From a virus, in the IMG/VR virus record IMGVR_UViG_3300006810_007608, positions 1 to 37,397 of that record: a DNA stretch of 37,397 nt; one strand, 5' to 3'. Under the pieces are notes generated by a model. It searched no databases and was not told the origin of the DNA. It saw nothing but the letters and a program-made list of their open reading frames with translations. A program made the position numbers and the translations under genes. Shown one piece after another: positions 25,245-33,702 of this stretch. Position 1 is the stretch's first letter, and each line of letters begins with the position of its first letter.

Positions 25245-25784
25245 ATGGCATTAGAACCTACATGGACTGAGCCCGTAGAGCTAAGTACAAATGACGTACT
25301 AACAGCTACTGCTATGAACCAGCAAGTCTATCAAAATATTTTGTACTTGCGAGAGCCTTATGAATTAAAAATTGCAACTATGACGGCTAACCAAAATATT
25401 GAAAATCAGCAAGAATGGGCAAATATTACAGATTTACTAATTAGTATTGTTTGTCCACTTGGTAAAGCCCTAGTAACAGTTAATTTGCCTTACTTGTATC
25501 GTGAAGATACCAATGATGCTAGATATGTTCGTTTTGGGCTTGTCTTAAACGAAGATACAGCAACCCGAAAAATCATACATACAAACTCATCTCGAGAAGC
25601 TACTGATGGTGTGTGGGGTACAGTATCTAGTACGGTGTTTTTAACTGGACTAGAAACAGATACAGCAACAGCTTTTCGTATTCAAGTGTACAATGACTCA
25701 GCTACAGGTAGTAGTAGTGACACGCTTACTGTCTATGGTGGTAGTGCATACCTAAGTCAACTAGCGGTGCAGGCTATAGGATAG
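25245..25784 (+). CDS. Tail fibre-type protein, paralogous in its head to the protein at 22184
   Basis: 179 residues; ATG 25245 after AGGAGA. The start PTWTEPVELSTNDVLTATAM, then NQQVYQNILYL, repeats the plan of the protein at 22184 (W..P, VLTA..MN, N..FL) with low identity. The remainder is beta-rich with a Thr/Ser-rich C-terminus. It is the last gene of the tail operon, before the promoter at 25803. Confidence 0.6.
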   Translation: MALEPTWTEPVELSTNDVLTATAMNQQVYQNILYLREPYELKIATMTANQNIENQQEWANITDLLISIVCPLGKALVTVNLPYLYREDTNDARYVRFGLVLNEDTATRKIIHTNSSREATDGVWGTVSSTVFLTGLETDTATAFRIQVYNDSATGSSSDTLTVYGGSAYLSQLAVQAIG

Positions 25785-25802
25785 TTTATGATAGATTATA
25801 AT

Positions 25803-25831
25803 TTGACGCTAGTTGCTTACTATGATACAAT
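25803..25831 (+). promoter_or_regulatory. Promoter of the lysis-region genes
   Basis: TTGACG at 25803-25808, 17-base spacer, TACAAT at 25826-25831 with extended TGA. It precedes the membrane-protein gene at 25864. Confidence 0.68.
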
Positions 25832-25863
25832 AGTCTTAGACCATTTACCTATCAGGAGACACT

Positions 25864-26295
25864 ATGGAAAACTTAGAACTTATTATTGCTGGTTTAGATA
25901 TTAGCTCTGTTTTAATTAACGGCGTACTTGTGGCGATTATTGTTGGCGTACTTGCTATTGTGCGTACACTAGGACTAGATAACCTATACGCCCGTCATGA
26001 AAAACAGCTAAAACTGATTACTGAGGTTGCACCTGACGTATTTATGCGTATTGCGTTCCCAGCAGTTGACGACCTAGAGTTTCAACAAGCATTAGATTAT
26101 TACGAAGGGGTTGCTGCTGAACGTGCTAGCTCAGGGCTATCTTGGATTGACCCACGTATGCTATACGCTATTGACCGTGTAGAAGAAAGTTTACCTGAAG
26201 GATATAAGGTAGACCTGAATATCATCATTGATAAACTAGAAACTATCTACCGTAAAATGAAAGCTGACGGCGTGTTTGACGGACGTAGTAACTAA
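25864..26295 (+). CDS. Single-TM membrane protein (holin-like candidate)
   Basis: 143 residues; ATG 25864 after AGGAGA. One hydrophobic helix at about residues 15-36 (SVLINGVLVAIIVGVLAIV) is followed by a soluble, mainly helical domain with conserved-looking PDVFMRIAFPAVDD. The layout resembles holins with one N-terminal helix and a cytosolic tail (LLH-type), but I see no decisive motif. It sits at the start of the lysis-like region with its own promoter and ends in a terminator at 26314. Confidence 0.5.
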   Translation: MENLELIIAGLDISSVLINGVLVAIIVGVLAIVRTLGLDNLYARHEKQLKLITEVAPDVFMRIAFPAVDDLEFQQALDYYEGVAAERASSGLSWIDPRMLYAIDRVEESLPEGYKVDLNIIIDKLETIYRKMKADGVFDGRSN

Positions 26296-26313
26296 AATAA
26301 AGACAAGTAATGC

Positions 26314-26345
26314 AAACGCCTGCTTATAGTGGGCGTTTTTTATTT
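26314..26345 (+). terminator. Intrinsic terminator after the membrane-protein gene
   Basis: AAACGCC 26314-26320 pairs with GGCGTTT 26332-26338 (loop of 11), followed by TTTATTT. The next gene starts at 26356 with no clear promoter between, so readthrough must occur. Confidence 0.65.
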
Positions 26346-26355
26346 AGGGGGTATT

Positions 26356-27459
26356 ATGTTAGACCGTAGACAATTGTTAAAACAGCACGTTATTGACGGT
26401 GTTACCCGTGACAAATTAGTAGAAGCATACGACACGAATATGGATAGAATACGCGGACAATTAAGTAAAGCGTGGGATGATAACGCTGTGGTGCAAGACA
26501 CACTAAAAACAGCGTTAAAATCAGCAAAAGGGCAAGAACAATACAAACTATCACAACGTCGCATTGTGACTGAATCAACTGCGTTTTTAGAGGATTACAG
26601 GGATAGTTTAGCCGATGAAGGGGGCACTCGTCTTGCGGTGTTCGCATCTGACCAGCATTTGCCATTTATACGCCTAGACTATTTTGACCTGTTACTACAA
26701 ATACTAGAATATTTTTCAAATGATATTGCGTACTATTCATCCTTAAATGACTTGTTTGATTTTGAGGGTATGGGTCGCTGGGAACAACTACCTGACGAAC
26801 GGCGTGCTGTCTTTGATAGTAACATAGAAAACAACTACGTATTAGCGCGGATTATTACATCTGCTATTAAACGTAAAATACCTCATGCTATGCTTGTCGG
26901 TTTGACAGGCAACCATGACTTGCGTATATTACAAACCCTGCGTAGTCGAGAAGATGGGCATGCAGAACGGTTAGTGTTAGAATATATGCAATTCTGGCAT
27001 GAGCTAGGTGTACATCAATTTGCAAACGGTACTAAACGTGAGCCTATTGTTAAACTATCTCAGGGATTGAAGTGGGTTCATGGGGTGAGTGCTGCGAAAA
27101 ACGACAGTACGATTGTCAAAAATACAATTGAACGATGCGCTGGTAGTGACATTACAGGAGACGAGGGCATCCTATATCACACAGTAAGCGGTCATGTACA
27201 TCGCAGTTTTGTAGGACATCACATGGGTGTAACACATGCAAACAGTGGGTGTGGATGTAGTTTAGATGCAAGTTATATGAAACACATTAGCAACCGATGG
27301 AATTTAGGTATTGTAATCAGTGAATTTGAGACAGATGGTCGTGGTGTAGACAGTACCCCGTTACGTATGAAACGGGTAGGGAACGAACTTGTCACTAGCT
27401 ATAAAGGCGTGACATTTAAAACAAAATTCGATGATACGATGTACTATTCAATGCAATAA
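26356..27459 (+). CDS. Calcineurin-like metallophosphoesterase
   Basis: 367 residues from ATG 26356 (SD AGGGGG); the GTG-type start at 26329 would lie in the terminator. The dinuclear-metal motifs are present in order: SDQH (D99, H101), a LND (N131, D132) in place of the usual GD, TGNHD (N186, H187, D188), and SGHVH (H280, H282). The family cleaves phosphoesters. The N-terminal 90 residues are helical and charged. The cassette position next to membrane proteins is unusual; nucleic-acid processing, signalling-nucleotide degradation and cell-envelope roles are all possible. Phage family, substrate unknown. Confidence 0.8.
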   Translation: MLDRRQLLKQHVIDGVTRDKLVEAYDTNMDRIRGQLSKAWDDNAVVQDTLKTALKSAKGQEQYKLSQRRIVTESTAFLEDYRDSLADEGGTRLAVFASDQHLPFIRLDYFDLLLQILEYFSNDIAYYSSLNDLFDFEGMGRWEQLPDERRAVFDSNIENNYVLARIITSAIKRKIPHAMLVGLTGNHDLRILQTLRSREDGHAERLVLEYMQFWHELGVHQFANGTKREPIVKLSQGLKWVHGVSAAKNDSTIVKNTIERCAGSDITGDEGILYHTVSGHVHRSFVGHHMGVTHANSGCGCSLDASYMKHISNRWNLGIVISEFETDGRGVDSTPLRMKRVGNELVTSYKGVTFKTKFDDTMYYSMQ

Positions 27460-27485
27460 CGTTGTATCATTTATCGGGGGATATG

Positions 27486-27875
27486 ATGGAAACTGATAGT
27501 AAAATGATTTACCTACGTAAAGTAAAAGGTGGTGTATATTTTGTCGCTTTTGTTTTAGTAGGCGTTTTCATGGCGTTAGAACCAAACAAAGGCGTTACAC
27601 ATATACTAACCAATATCGGTATCCCAGCATGGGGGTGGACACTAATATTCTTTATTAGTGCTGTAATGAGCTTTTATACAGGACTTGCTAACAAAGCATG
27701 GAACGCTATATGGTTCACACCTTTATACATGTACACTACAGCAACTATGTTTGTCTGGTATCACAAACCGCAGACAATGGCAACATCGGCAGTGATTTTA
27801 ATTACACTGCTGGCTTGGACTACTTTGTGGGATGTACTTAGGGACTTCATAGAGATACGACAAGGGGAGAGATAA
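27486..27875 (+). CDS. Four-TM membrane protein (possible holin)
   Basis: 129 residues. Starting at ATG 27486, with GGGG 5 bases upstream, is preferred to 27483 (too close) and to the TTG at 27462. Hydrophobic segments at about residues 16-31, 49-66, 74-91 and 99-116, with short charged ends, predict four helices. Size and place between the phosphoesterase and a membrane-anchored coiled-coil protein fit a holin, but no family motif is seen. Confidence 0.6.
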   Translation: METDSKMIYLRKVKGGVYFVAFVLVGVFMALEPNKGVTHILTNIGIPAWGWTLIFFISAVMSFYTGLANKAWNAIWFTPLYMYTTATMFVWYHKPQTMATSAVILITLLAWTTLWDVLRDFIEIRQGER

Positions 27876-27876
27876 T

Positions 27877-28164
27877 GTGGGGGAGTTAACCGTAGTTATC
27901 GTAGCTTTTGCCACACTGTTACTTGGTGTTATACAATACCTGTACCAACTGGCAAAAACAAACAACCGTAACACAATGAAAAAGAACTCAGAGATATTAG
28001 AAGTAGAAAAAGAGAAGTTAGAACTTAGTGCAACGATTATGGAACAGGAGTTAAAGATAAAAGAGCTGACAAATGATCTAGATGAAGCACGAAAAGTCGC
28101 TAGACAATACTATAAATTGTACCAAGAATTGGCAAACCCCCCCTCTCAGGAGGGTGAAAATTGA
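27877..28164 (+). CDS. Membrane-anchored coiled-coil protein (spanin-like candidate)
   Basis: 95 residues from GTG 27877, supported by AAGGGGAGA 6 bases upstream. A single N-terminal hydrophobic helix (about residues 4-23, VVIVAFATLLLGVIQYL) is followed by a long charged coiled coil (ILEVEKEKLELSATIMEQEL, EARKVARQYYKLYQEL). This is the architecture of i-spanin (Rz-like) and of some holin-associated proteins. No partner o-spanin lipoprotein is seen. A CCCTC/GAGGG hairpin (28141-28154) overlaps its end. Confidence 0.6.
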   Translation: MGELTVVIVAFATLLLGVIQYLYQLAKTNNRNTMKKNSEILEVEKEKLELSATIMEQELKIKELTNDLDEARKVARQYYKLYQELANPPSQEGEN

Positions 28165-28203
28165 CAGTTTTGGTCAAAAACTCTTAAGTATTTTCAACCA
28201 AAA

Positions 28204-28233
28204 GTGACAAAAATAAGCTAATTTTGCTAAACT
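28204..28233 (+). promoter_or_regulatory. Possible promoter
   Basis: GTGACA at 28204-28209, 18-base spacer, TAAACT at 28228-28233 with extended TGC. Weaker than the site at 28268. Confidence 0.35.
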
Positions 28234-28267
28234 GCCCCATCAATTTATAAATTATACATTCTCGCTG

Positions 28268-28297
28268 TTGACATCCCCCACGACATACCGATACAAT
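28268..28297 (+). promoter_or_regulatory. Promoter of the replication/recombination genes
   Basis: TTGACA at 28268-28273, 18-base spacer, TACAAT at 28292-28297. It precedes the small gene at 28326, whose SD is GAAAGGA. The 28165-28325 gap holds only the two candidate promoters. Confidence 0.65.
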
Positions 28298-28325
28298 AAA
28301 AATATACACATTGAAAGGACAGAAC

Positions 28326-28517
28326 ATGCACTGGACACGTGAAACCTTGATTGAGTTTGACAAGTGGCTTGCAGAACGGGGTGGCAGTATTATCTTCCCT
28401 GCCCGTGAGCTTTTTAACGGGGCTTTCGAGTTTGACGCTTATGAGCCAAAAGATATGACACTAGAAGAAGCAATTGTAGCATTTGAAAAGGACTATGCCG
28501 ATGACAACGCCAGTTAG
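28326..28517 (+). CDS. Small acidic protein, 63 aa
   Basis: 63 residues from ATG 28326 (SD GAAAGGA). It is acidic at the end (EEAIVAFEKDYADDNAS) and helical. No family recognised. It is the first gene of the operon and overlaps the nuclease gene start at 28501 by 17 bases. Possible roles are a small regulator or a partner of the nuclease, by context only. Confidence 0.65.
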   Translation: MHWTRETLIEFDKWLAERGGSIIFPARELFNGAFEFDAYEPKDMTLEEAIVAFEKDYADDNAS

Positions 28518-29601
28518 ATACTCTCACTCATCACTCAGCACCTTTCGTGAATGTGAGCAAAAATTTGAATACGCTTACATTCACCGCCTCGAATCAAACA
28601 CTGACAAATGGGCAGTTAGTCGCGACTTAGGCTCATCTATTCACGCAGGGATTGCTAAACTGCTACAACAGTTATACGACAACCCTGACATTCCATTACA
28701 AGAGCAAATTGACATTGTATCCAGAGAGTCTATCCTTGAAGCAGATACTTATGTCTATAAAGAGCCTGAATGGGGCACTGATGATTTAGACGAGTATCAT
28801 CATACGATGGCAATTGCACGTGACACTATCCCTGAGTTAGCAAACACCATTATTCCACAATTAGAACTCGGTTCTCGATATACTGTAGCTGGGGCTTATG
28901 AGTTCGGGCTTACAACAGACTTAAACACCCCTTTAGTGGAGTACGAGTTTGTGACTTACGACGTAACACCTGATGGTCGTGAACGCCGTATTGAAGGTAT
29001 TATTGATGCGGTGTTAGTGGATAACACAACAGGTGATTATATCTTGTACGATTGGAAAGTACGCGGTAAGTTACTTCCACTACAGCATGTTGTGATGGAT
29101 ATGCAATTACCATTGTATGCAACTATCTTGAACGGTTTTGCATTTGATAAAGGCTTGTCCGCTACGATTGATGTCGTGCGTATGTACCAAATGCTAAGTT
29201 CACCACCAAAACCTGCAAAACTGACACAGAAAAATGTGCCTAGTATTCAAGCGTCTGCGTCGTATTGGGAGTTCTGGTGGGAAAGTATTCCCTATCCAAT
29301 ACGTAACAAGTTAGACCCTAGCACTTGGTACGACAAAATGGTTACAGGTGGTAAACTCCGTGACAAGTCCGATTGGATTGCTTACGAGGATATTCCCGTA
29401 ACAGGTTCAACATCAATTGAAGTATCCTTAATGGTAGAGAACACAATCAATCGCATTGAACGGGCTATTGCTGACAAGTATTTTTTACCCGTATGGGGTA
29501 GCTACAATTGTCAGACCTGCCAGTATGCTAAGTTGTGTATGGCTCGCCGTGATGGTGATTGGGTAGATGATGTAGTTGCTGAGCATTATCACAAAAAATA
29601 G
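28501..29601 (+). CDS. Cas4/RecB-like exonuclease (PD-(D/E)XK with Fe-S cysteines)
   Basis: 366 residues from ATG 28501, which has AAAAGGA 8 bases upstream; the ATG at 28495 is too close. Motifs of the RecB/Cas4 nuclease family: SSLSTFRECEQKFEY (C18), GIIDAV (D169), YDWKVRG (D184, K186), a Q-motif helix QLPLYATIL, and C337-x2-C340-x5-C346. With C18 these are the four cysteines of a 4Fe-4S cluster. It resects DNA ends and lies in front of a Sak4-like ATPase and an SSB-like protein, a recombination module. A weak terminator/promoter follows. Confidence 0.85.
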   Translation: MTTPVRYSHSSLSTFRECEQKFEYAYIHRLESNTDKWAVSRDLGSSIHAGIAKLLQQLYDNPDIPLQEQIDIVSRESILEADTYVYKEPEWGTDDLDEYHHTMAIARDTIPELANTIIPQLELGSRYTVAGAYEFGLTTDLNTPLVEYEFVTYDVTPDGRERRIEGIIDAVLVDNTTGDYILYDWKVRGKLLPLQHVVMDMQLPLYATILNGFAFDKGLSATIDVVRMYQMLSSPPKPAKLTQKNVPSIQASASYWEFWWESIPYPIRNKLDPSTWYDKMVTGGKLRDKSDWIAYEDIPVTGSTSIEVSLMVENTINRIERAIADKYFLPVWGSYNCQTCQYAKLCMARRDGDWVDDVVAEHYHKK

Positions 29602-29606
29602 AATTG

Positions 29607-29624
29607 GGGGTTGACCCCTTTTCT
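29607..29624 (+). terminator. Short GC-rich terminator overlapping the next -35 box
   Basis: GGGG 29607-29610 and CCCC 29615-29618 enclose TTGA, followed by TTTTCT. The stem is only 4 bp, so termination is probably partial. The -35 TTGACC of the next promoter is formed by the loop and 3' arm. Confidence 0.45.
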
Positions 29625-29639
29625 ACCACGTGCTACTAT
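29611..29639 (+). promoter_or_regulatory. Promoter of the Sak4-like/SSB-like genes
   Basis: TTGACC at 29611-29616, 17-base spacer, TACTAT at 29634-29639 with extended TGC. It precedes the gene at 29675. Confidence 0.65.
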
Positions 29640-29674
29640 AGGATTATAGCAACGTTAAACATAAGGACAGTCAA

Positions 29675-30295
29675 ATGGCATTAAGCATTAAACCTGCAAG
29701 TGAGTACAAACGTAAGAGTTTATTTGTCCTCTCTCGTGATACGGGTAAAGCAATTAATCATGCTTTATCATTCCTCTCAGAAAACTGTAACAACCCGCTA
29801 GTTGTAGCGTTCGGCAACACTGAGGTGTTTGCTGACTGTGGTTACGATGTAGCATACGTTGGCGACTTTGGTAAGTTCGGTGACGTAGTGACTGACATTG
29901 TAAGCGCATCATCCAATTACGACGGATTGTTTATCGACAGTTTAACTTTCCTACGGCGCATCTTAAACACTAAGATTGCTGAGGACGGTGGCATCCCTAA
30001 GATTCAAGATTACGGCGCAGTAAACATTCAACTAACTACGATGGTTACACGGGTACAAAATGCTACCCCTACATTTGTAACTACTGGCGCGTTTGTATTG
30101 AATGAAGATGCTAGTAACAAAGCCAGCACTGATGTATGGGAATTTGATTTCACATCAAACCTACGTGCAGGGATTTTTCCTAAGTTCGGTAGTATCGTCT
30201 ATGTAGCACCTGACGGTACAGTTGTTAGTGACCGTGACCTTGCGGTACAAGGCAAAAAGCCAAGTAAAGCACCAAGTTTACCACAAATTAACTAA
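29675..30295 (+). CDS. Sak4-like RecA-fold ATPase
   Basis: 206 residues; ATG 29675 after AAGGA. The first strand and loop (FVLSRDTGKAINHALSF) hold a degenerate P-loop with the G-K pair at 24-25. A Walker B-type strand YDGLFIDS (D88) follows, with a Q-loop-like helix and a beta-rich C-terminal segment. Phage Sak4 proteins are RecA-like annealing factors that work with SSB in recombination, and this gene directly precedes an SSB-like gene. It has lost the canonical GxxxxGKT, so ATP use is uncertain. Its stop is inside the palindrome at 30293. Confidence 0.65.
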   Translation: MALSIKPASEYKRKSLFVLSRDTGKAINHALSFLSENCNNPLVVAFGNTEVFADCGYDVAYVGDFGKFGDVVTDIVSASSNYDGLFIDSLTFLRRILNTKIAEDGGIPKIQDYGAVNIQLTTMVTRVQNATPTFVTTGAFVLNEDASNKASTDVWEFDFTSNLRAGIFPKFGSIVYVAPDGTVVSDRDLAVQGKKPSKAPSLPQIN

Positions 30296-30308
30296 TCTCA
30301 GGAGATTA
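30293..30308. promoter_or_regulatory. 16-bp palindrome overlapping the SD of the SSB-like gene
   Basis: TAATCTC (30293-30299), AG, GAGATTA (30302-30308): a perfect 7-bp inverted repeat that contains the stop of the preceding gene and the SD AGGAG. ATG follows at 30313. It could hide the SD or be a protein-binding site. An autoregulatory role for the SSB-like protein is a guess. Confidence 0.5.
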
Positions 30309-30312
30309 ACAC

Positions 30313-31107
30313 ATGCCTAAAGCAGTAAGCACTAACCAAGAAATCACAAACCCAACAAACAGTCTCGATAGCTCACGCTATGCACCTATCCCAGAAGGTA
30401 TCTACTATGGTGTCATTACAGAGCTTGCGTGGGATACATTCCAAACACGCGCTGGTTATAGCATGGAAAAATTCACACCAACAGTCGAATTGATGAACCC
30501 AGAAGCTACTGTCATCAACCGTCAGGATTTCACAATTGGCGCAATTAACTCCGCAGGTGAATACACTAGCGAGTTCTTTGGTGATGGTTCTTCTGTTATC
30601 TTTGGCTCTATGGATGTTGCTAAAGGACGTTTTGGTGCGCGTAACCTGATGTTTGCACTCGGTATGCTCAACTCAAAAGGTACTGTCGTGTTTAACGAAC
30701 AGGCAATTGCCAACATGGTTGTTAAAGTTCGTGTCGAAACCCGTAGCTACTCCTACAAAGGCGAAACCCGCCACGAGAACGTCATCACTAACTTCGATGT
30801 GCCAACAGGTAAAGATTTGAACGACCTGCTAGACTTTGACATCGACTACACAAACTGGGTAACATACAACATGTGTACACGAGAAGAATCTAGCAACGCA
30901 CCTGCGGAACATGCACGTCTTGTCTTTACCGACCAAAATGCGTTCAACACATGGTACACCCACTTCTATGGTAATGAAGGTTGGGAAAACCCAGTGGGCG
31001 TTCTTGAATCAGAACAGACAGCATTGCAAACATGGACTGACTACGCAAACGTGGCTATGCCCAGCATCGCAACACCTGAAATCAGCAATGACGAGCTTCC
31101 ATTTTAA
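30313..31107 (+). CDS. Single-stranded DNA-binding protein-like (OB fold, acidic tail)
   Basis: 264 residues; ATG 30313. The central region is beta-rich like an OB fold, with aromatic residues (YYGVITELAWDTF, later SYSYKGETRHENV). The last nine residues EISNDELPF match the acidic tip plus PF of bacterial SSB, the docking site for partner proteins. Length is greater than bacterial SSB (about 175) but usual for phage SSB-like proteins. The neighbours are a Sak4-like ATPase before and DNA polymerase after. It would coat ssDNA at the fork and during recombination. Confidence 0.75.
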   Translation: MPKAVSTNQEITNPTNSLDSSRYAPIPEGIYYGVITELAWDTFQTRAGYSMEKFTPTVELMNPEATVINRQDFTIGAINSAGEYTSEFFGDGSSVIFGSMDVAKGRFGARNLMFALGMLNSKGTVVFNEQAIANMVVKVRVETRSYSYKGETRHENVITNFDVPTGKDLNDLLDFDIDYTNWVTYNMCTREESSNAPAEHARLVFTDQNAFNTWYTHFYGNEGWENPVGVLESEQTALQTWTDYANVAMPSIATPEISNDELPF

Positions 31108-31130
31108 GTCATAGCATTTCTCCCATCACT

Positions 31131-31157
31131 AGCCCTGACAATAGTCGGGGCTTTTCT
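31131..31157 (+). terminator. Intrinsic terminator after the SSB-like gene
   Basis: AGCCCTGAC 31131-31139 pairs with GTCGGGGCT 31144-31152 (one G-U), loop AATA, followed by TTTTCT. Partial termination would give more SSB than polymerase. Confidence 0.75.
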
Positions 31158-31179
31158 ATATACATGAATTGAGGTTAAC

Positions 31180-33702
31180 ATGAATCTAATTAATGTAACA
31201 CTGCATAAGTTTCAATCCGCTATCAAAGACATCCAACGTGCTACGGTTGTTGTATGCGACACCGAAACGAACACCCTCAAAGCACGTAGTTCTACTAAAA
31301 TGCCCCTAGTATCCATACAAGTCTATCTACCTGAGTTTAAAGTCGGGTATAACTTCTCATTCCGTCACGGCTATGGTGACATGTTCCTGAAAGATGACAG
31401 CACTATTAATGCTGACTCTTACATTCTGTACGATACTTATACCCCTGCAAACAAGAAACTTATACGGTGGCACTTTGCCTATGCACAGTGGCTTGAAGCT
31501 AACAAGAACCGTATGGGTAACTTACCTATTCAGTTGCTAGATAAACTAAAAACTGTGTGGACATCCGACAAAACGTACATCTACCACAATGCGAAATTCG
31601 ACCTGACGGTATTGCATCGTGAACAATTCCCAGAGACACCGAACGTAATCGACACCATGAACCTGCTACAGATTGTATGGGGTGATTGGGGCGGTAAACG
31701 CAACAACGATGACAAAGGCATACGTGTACGCATCCCTAGTCGTTATTTTGACAAAGAAAAAGCGGACTATGAAGGTAAAGAATGGGGTAACCGTCAGTTA
31801 AAGTGGCAAGCACGCTTTTGGGATTTAGACAATGCCGACGGCGGTGAAACTGACCTGTACAATAACATAGATAAACTCGCGTGGGAAGTTGCTGAACACA
31901 TGGTTCGCCGTAGTGAGGTACGCACCTTTGATTTCTACCCATTTGACACCTATTCAAGCTGGGAGAAAAATCCACAATCCCGTGACAAGAACGGTATAAC
32001 ATGGCATGACCGTCAAGTGGAACGTGTGTACAAGCAAATCAAATGGACAGACACCGAAGAAAAAGGTCTCATGTGGATGTTACCGTCTGAGTATATGGCA
32101 ACCTACGGCTTGATGGATGTGACACTGACATGGCAATTGTACGAGAAATGTCTACAGGTAATTAAAGGTTGGGGCAGTGAGCAGATAGCTGAGGAAATCA
32201 ACCGCATTGATATGTTTGCATGGCGTATGGAACAGAACGGGTTGCTGTTAGATATTGATGAAGCAAAACGTCGTATGAATGAGAACTACGCTAAAGCCGA
32301 TGCAATCATGGCTAAGTACGATTGGAACATAGATTCATGGCAAGCGTTTAAAGAGTGCGTAGGCGACTATTTAGGGCTTCCTGACACCCAAGCAGGTACG
32401 GTTAAACGTGCATTGGATACAATCGACCCTAATGCCCAATATGGGCGCATTACAGGGGCATACGCGATACAGGTAATTAAAGACAGATTGCAATACAAGC
32501 GTATCATCAAACAGACATCTACGTACCTTAAACGTTGGATAGAAAACGCAGACCCTGATGGATATTGTCACGCCCGCATTGATGTCGCAGGTACAAAGAC
32601 AGGTCGTACTACAAGCAGTGGTGACTTGGGCAACGTACAAAACATCCCTGCACGTGGAGCTAGTATCAAAGAGGTGCTGATTACACCCCCTGAGCATCTA
32701 GTGTTTGGTATTGATTACAGCAACCTAGAATTACGTGTCGCTGCATGGATTGCTGAGAGCATTATGGGGCTAGGTAACATGGAGATGACAAATGTCATCA
32801 ACACTCGTGATGCACATGCTTACACTGCAGAGGTACTAGGTGTCCGTCAGATTATGTATGGTAACATGACAGACCGTGAGATTGCTGAGTACAATAACAT
32901 GGCAGGTTGGCAAGACTTAGATGATGAAACGCTGGCTAAACTTGTGTACAAGTTCTATGTACGTCAGGTGGGTAAAACAGCGAACTTTAATCTAATCTAT
33001 GGTGGCTCTCACTGGTCGTTAGGGTTACAGTTAGGTGAGGTGTTTGAAACTGATGAAGAAGATAGCAGTGAGGAACACTGGCATATACTAAAGGAACGGT
33101 TTGCACCTTACGAGACATTACATGAGAAGTGGCATAAGATGTATCCTGCGTTTATATCCGCAGCACAGCATTTTGAGAAAGAAGCTCTGACACAACGTCC
33201 TACACCTGCTAACATCGGTAAATTTCAGTACAACATGAACTATATTCCGTACTACCGCAGTGAAGGTAAACCTATTACAGCATACCGCTACGGTAGACCT
33301 ATCAAACACCACTTGTATGATACGTCGCGTAATGTACGTGACCCCCGTACAGGTAAATGGGGTAAAGTGGATATTAAACAGCACAGTGCAGAAAAGGCAT
33401 GGAATAACATCGTACAAGGCTCTGCTAGTCACGTAAACATGCACAGTGGTTGGCGGTACTACGATATGTACCCTAACACACACGTAAAGCTGTTCGCAGG
33501 TATCCACGATGCACTAGACGGCTATGCACATGTAGACCACTTGCAAGAGGTGGTAGAGTTGATGCGTGTAATGGAAGATTGGGGTGTAGAACCGAAACTA
33601 GATGTCGAACTGGAAGCTGGTTTAGACAATTGGCAACACATGCGAGAAGTGGTACAATTAGATATATGGGTACAGTCTAAAGGTAGGGAAGGATATGAGT
33701 AG
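31180..33702 (+). CDS. Family A DNA polymerase with 3'-5' exonuclease
   Basis: 840 residues; ATG 31180. The exonuclease is complete: DTE (D27, E29), NAKFD (D141), YGLMD (Y309, D313). The polymerase has motif A DYSNLELR (D512), and motif B R595-x3-K599-x3-F603-x3-Y607, which fits the family spacing and has the Phe that selects against dideoxynucleotides. Motif C reads IHDALDG (H776, D777, A778): the usual Glu after the Asp is Ala. The catalytic Asp is retained, so it should be active. The segment between exonuclease motifs II and III is long (about 170 residues). It overlaps the nuclease gene start by 8 bases and replicates the phage with the primase-helicase. Confidence 0.93.
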   Translation: MNLINVTLHKFQSAIKDIQRATVVVCDTETNTLKARSSTKMPLVSIQVYLPEFKVGYNFSFRHGYGDMFLKDDSTINADSYILYDTYTPANKKLIRWHFAYAQWLEANKNRMGNLPIQLLDKLKTVWTSDKTYIYHNAKFDLTVLHREQFPETPNVIDTMNLLQIVWGDWGGKRNNDDKGIRVRIPSRYFDKEKADYEGKEWGNRQLKWQARFWDLDNADGGETDLYNNIDKLAWEVAEHMVRRSEVRTFDFYPFDTYSSWEKNPQSRDKNGITWHDRQVERVYKQIKWTDTEEKGLMWMLPSEYMATYGLMDVTLTWQLYEKCLQVIKGWGSEQIAEEINRIDMFAWRMEQNGLLLDIDEAKRRMNENYAKADAIMAKYDWNIDSWQAFKECVGDYLGLPDTQAGTVKRALDTIDPNAQYGRITGAYAIQVIKDRLQYKRIIKQTSTYLKRWIENADPDGYCHARIDVAGTKTGRTTSSGDLGNVQNIPARGASIKEVLITPPEHLVFGIDYSNLELRVAAWIAESIMGLGNMEMTNVINTRDAHAYTAEVLGVRQIMYGNMTDREIAEYNNMAGWQDLDDETLAKLVYKFYVRQVGKTANFNLIYGGSHWSLGLQLGEVFETDEEDSSEEHWHILKERFAPYETLHEKWHKMYPAFISAAQHFEKEALTQRPTPANIGKFQYNMNYIPYYRSEGKPITAYRYGRPIKHHLYDTSRNVRDPRTGKWGKVDIKQHSAEKAWNNIVQGSASHVNMHSGWRYYDMYPNTHVKLFAGIHDALDGYAHVDHLQEVVELMRVMEDWGVEPKLDVELEAGLDNWQHMREVVQLDIWVQSKGREGYE

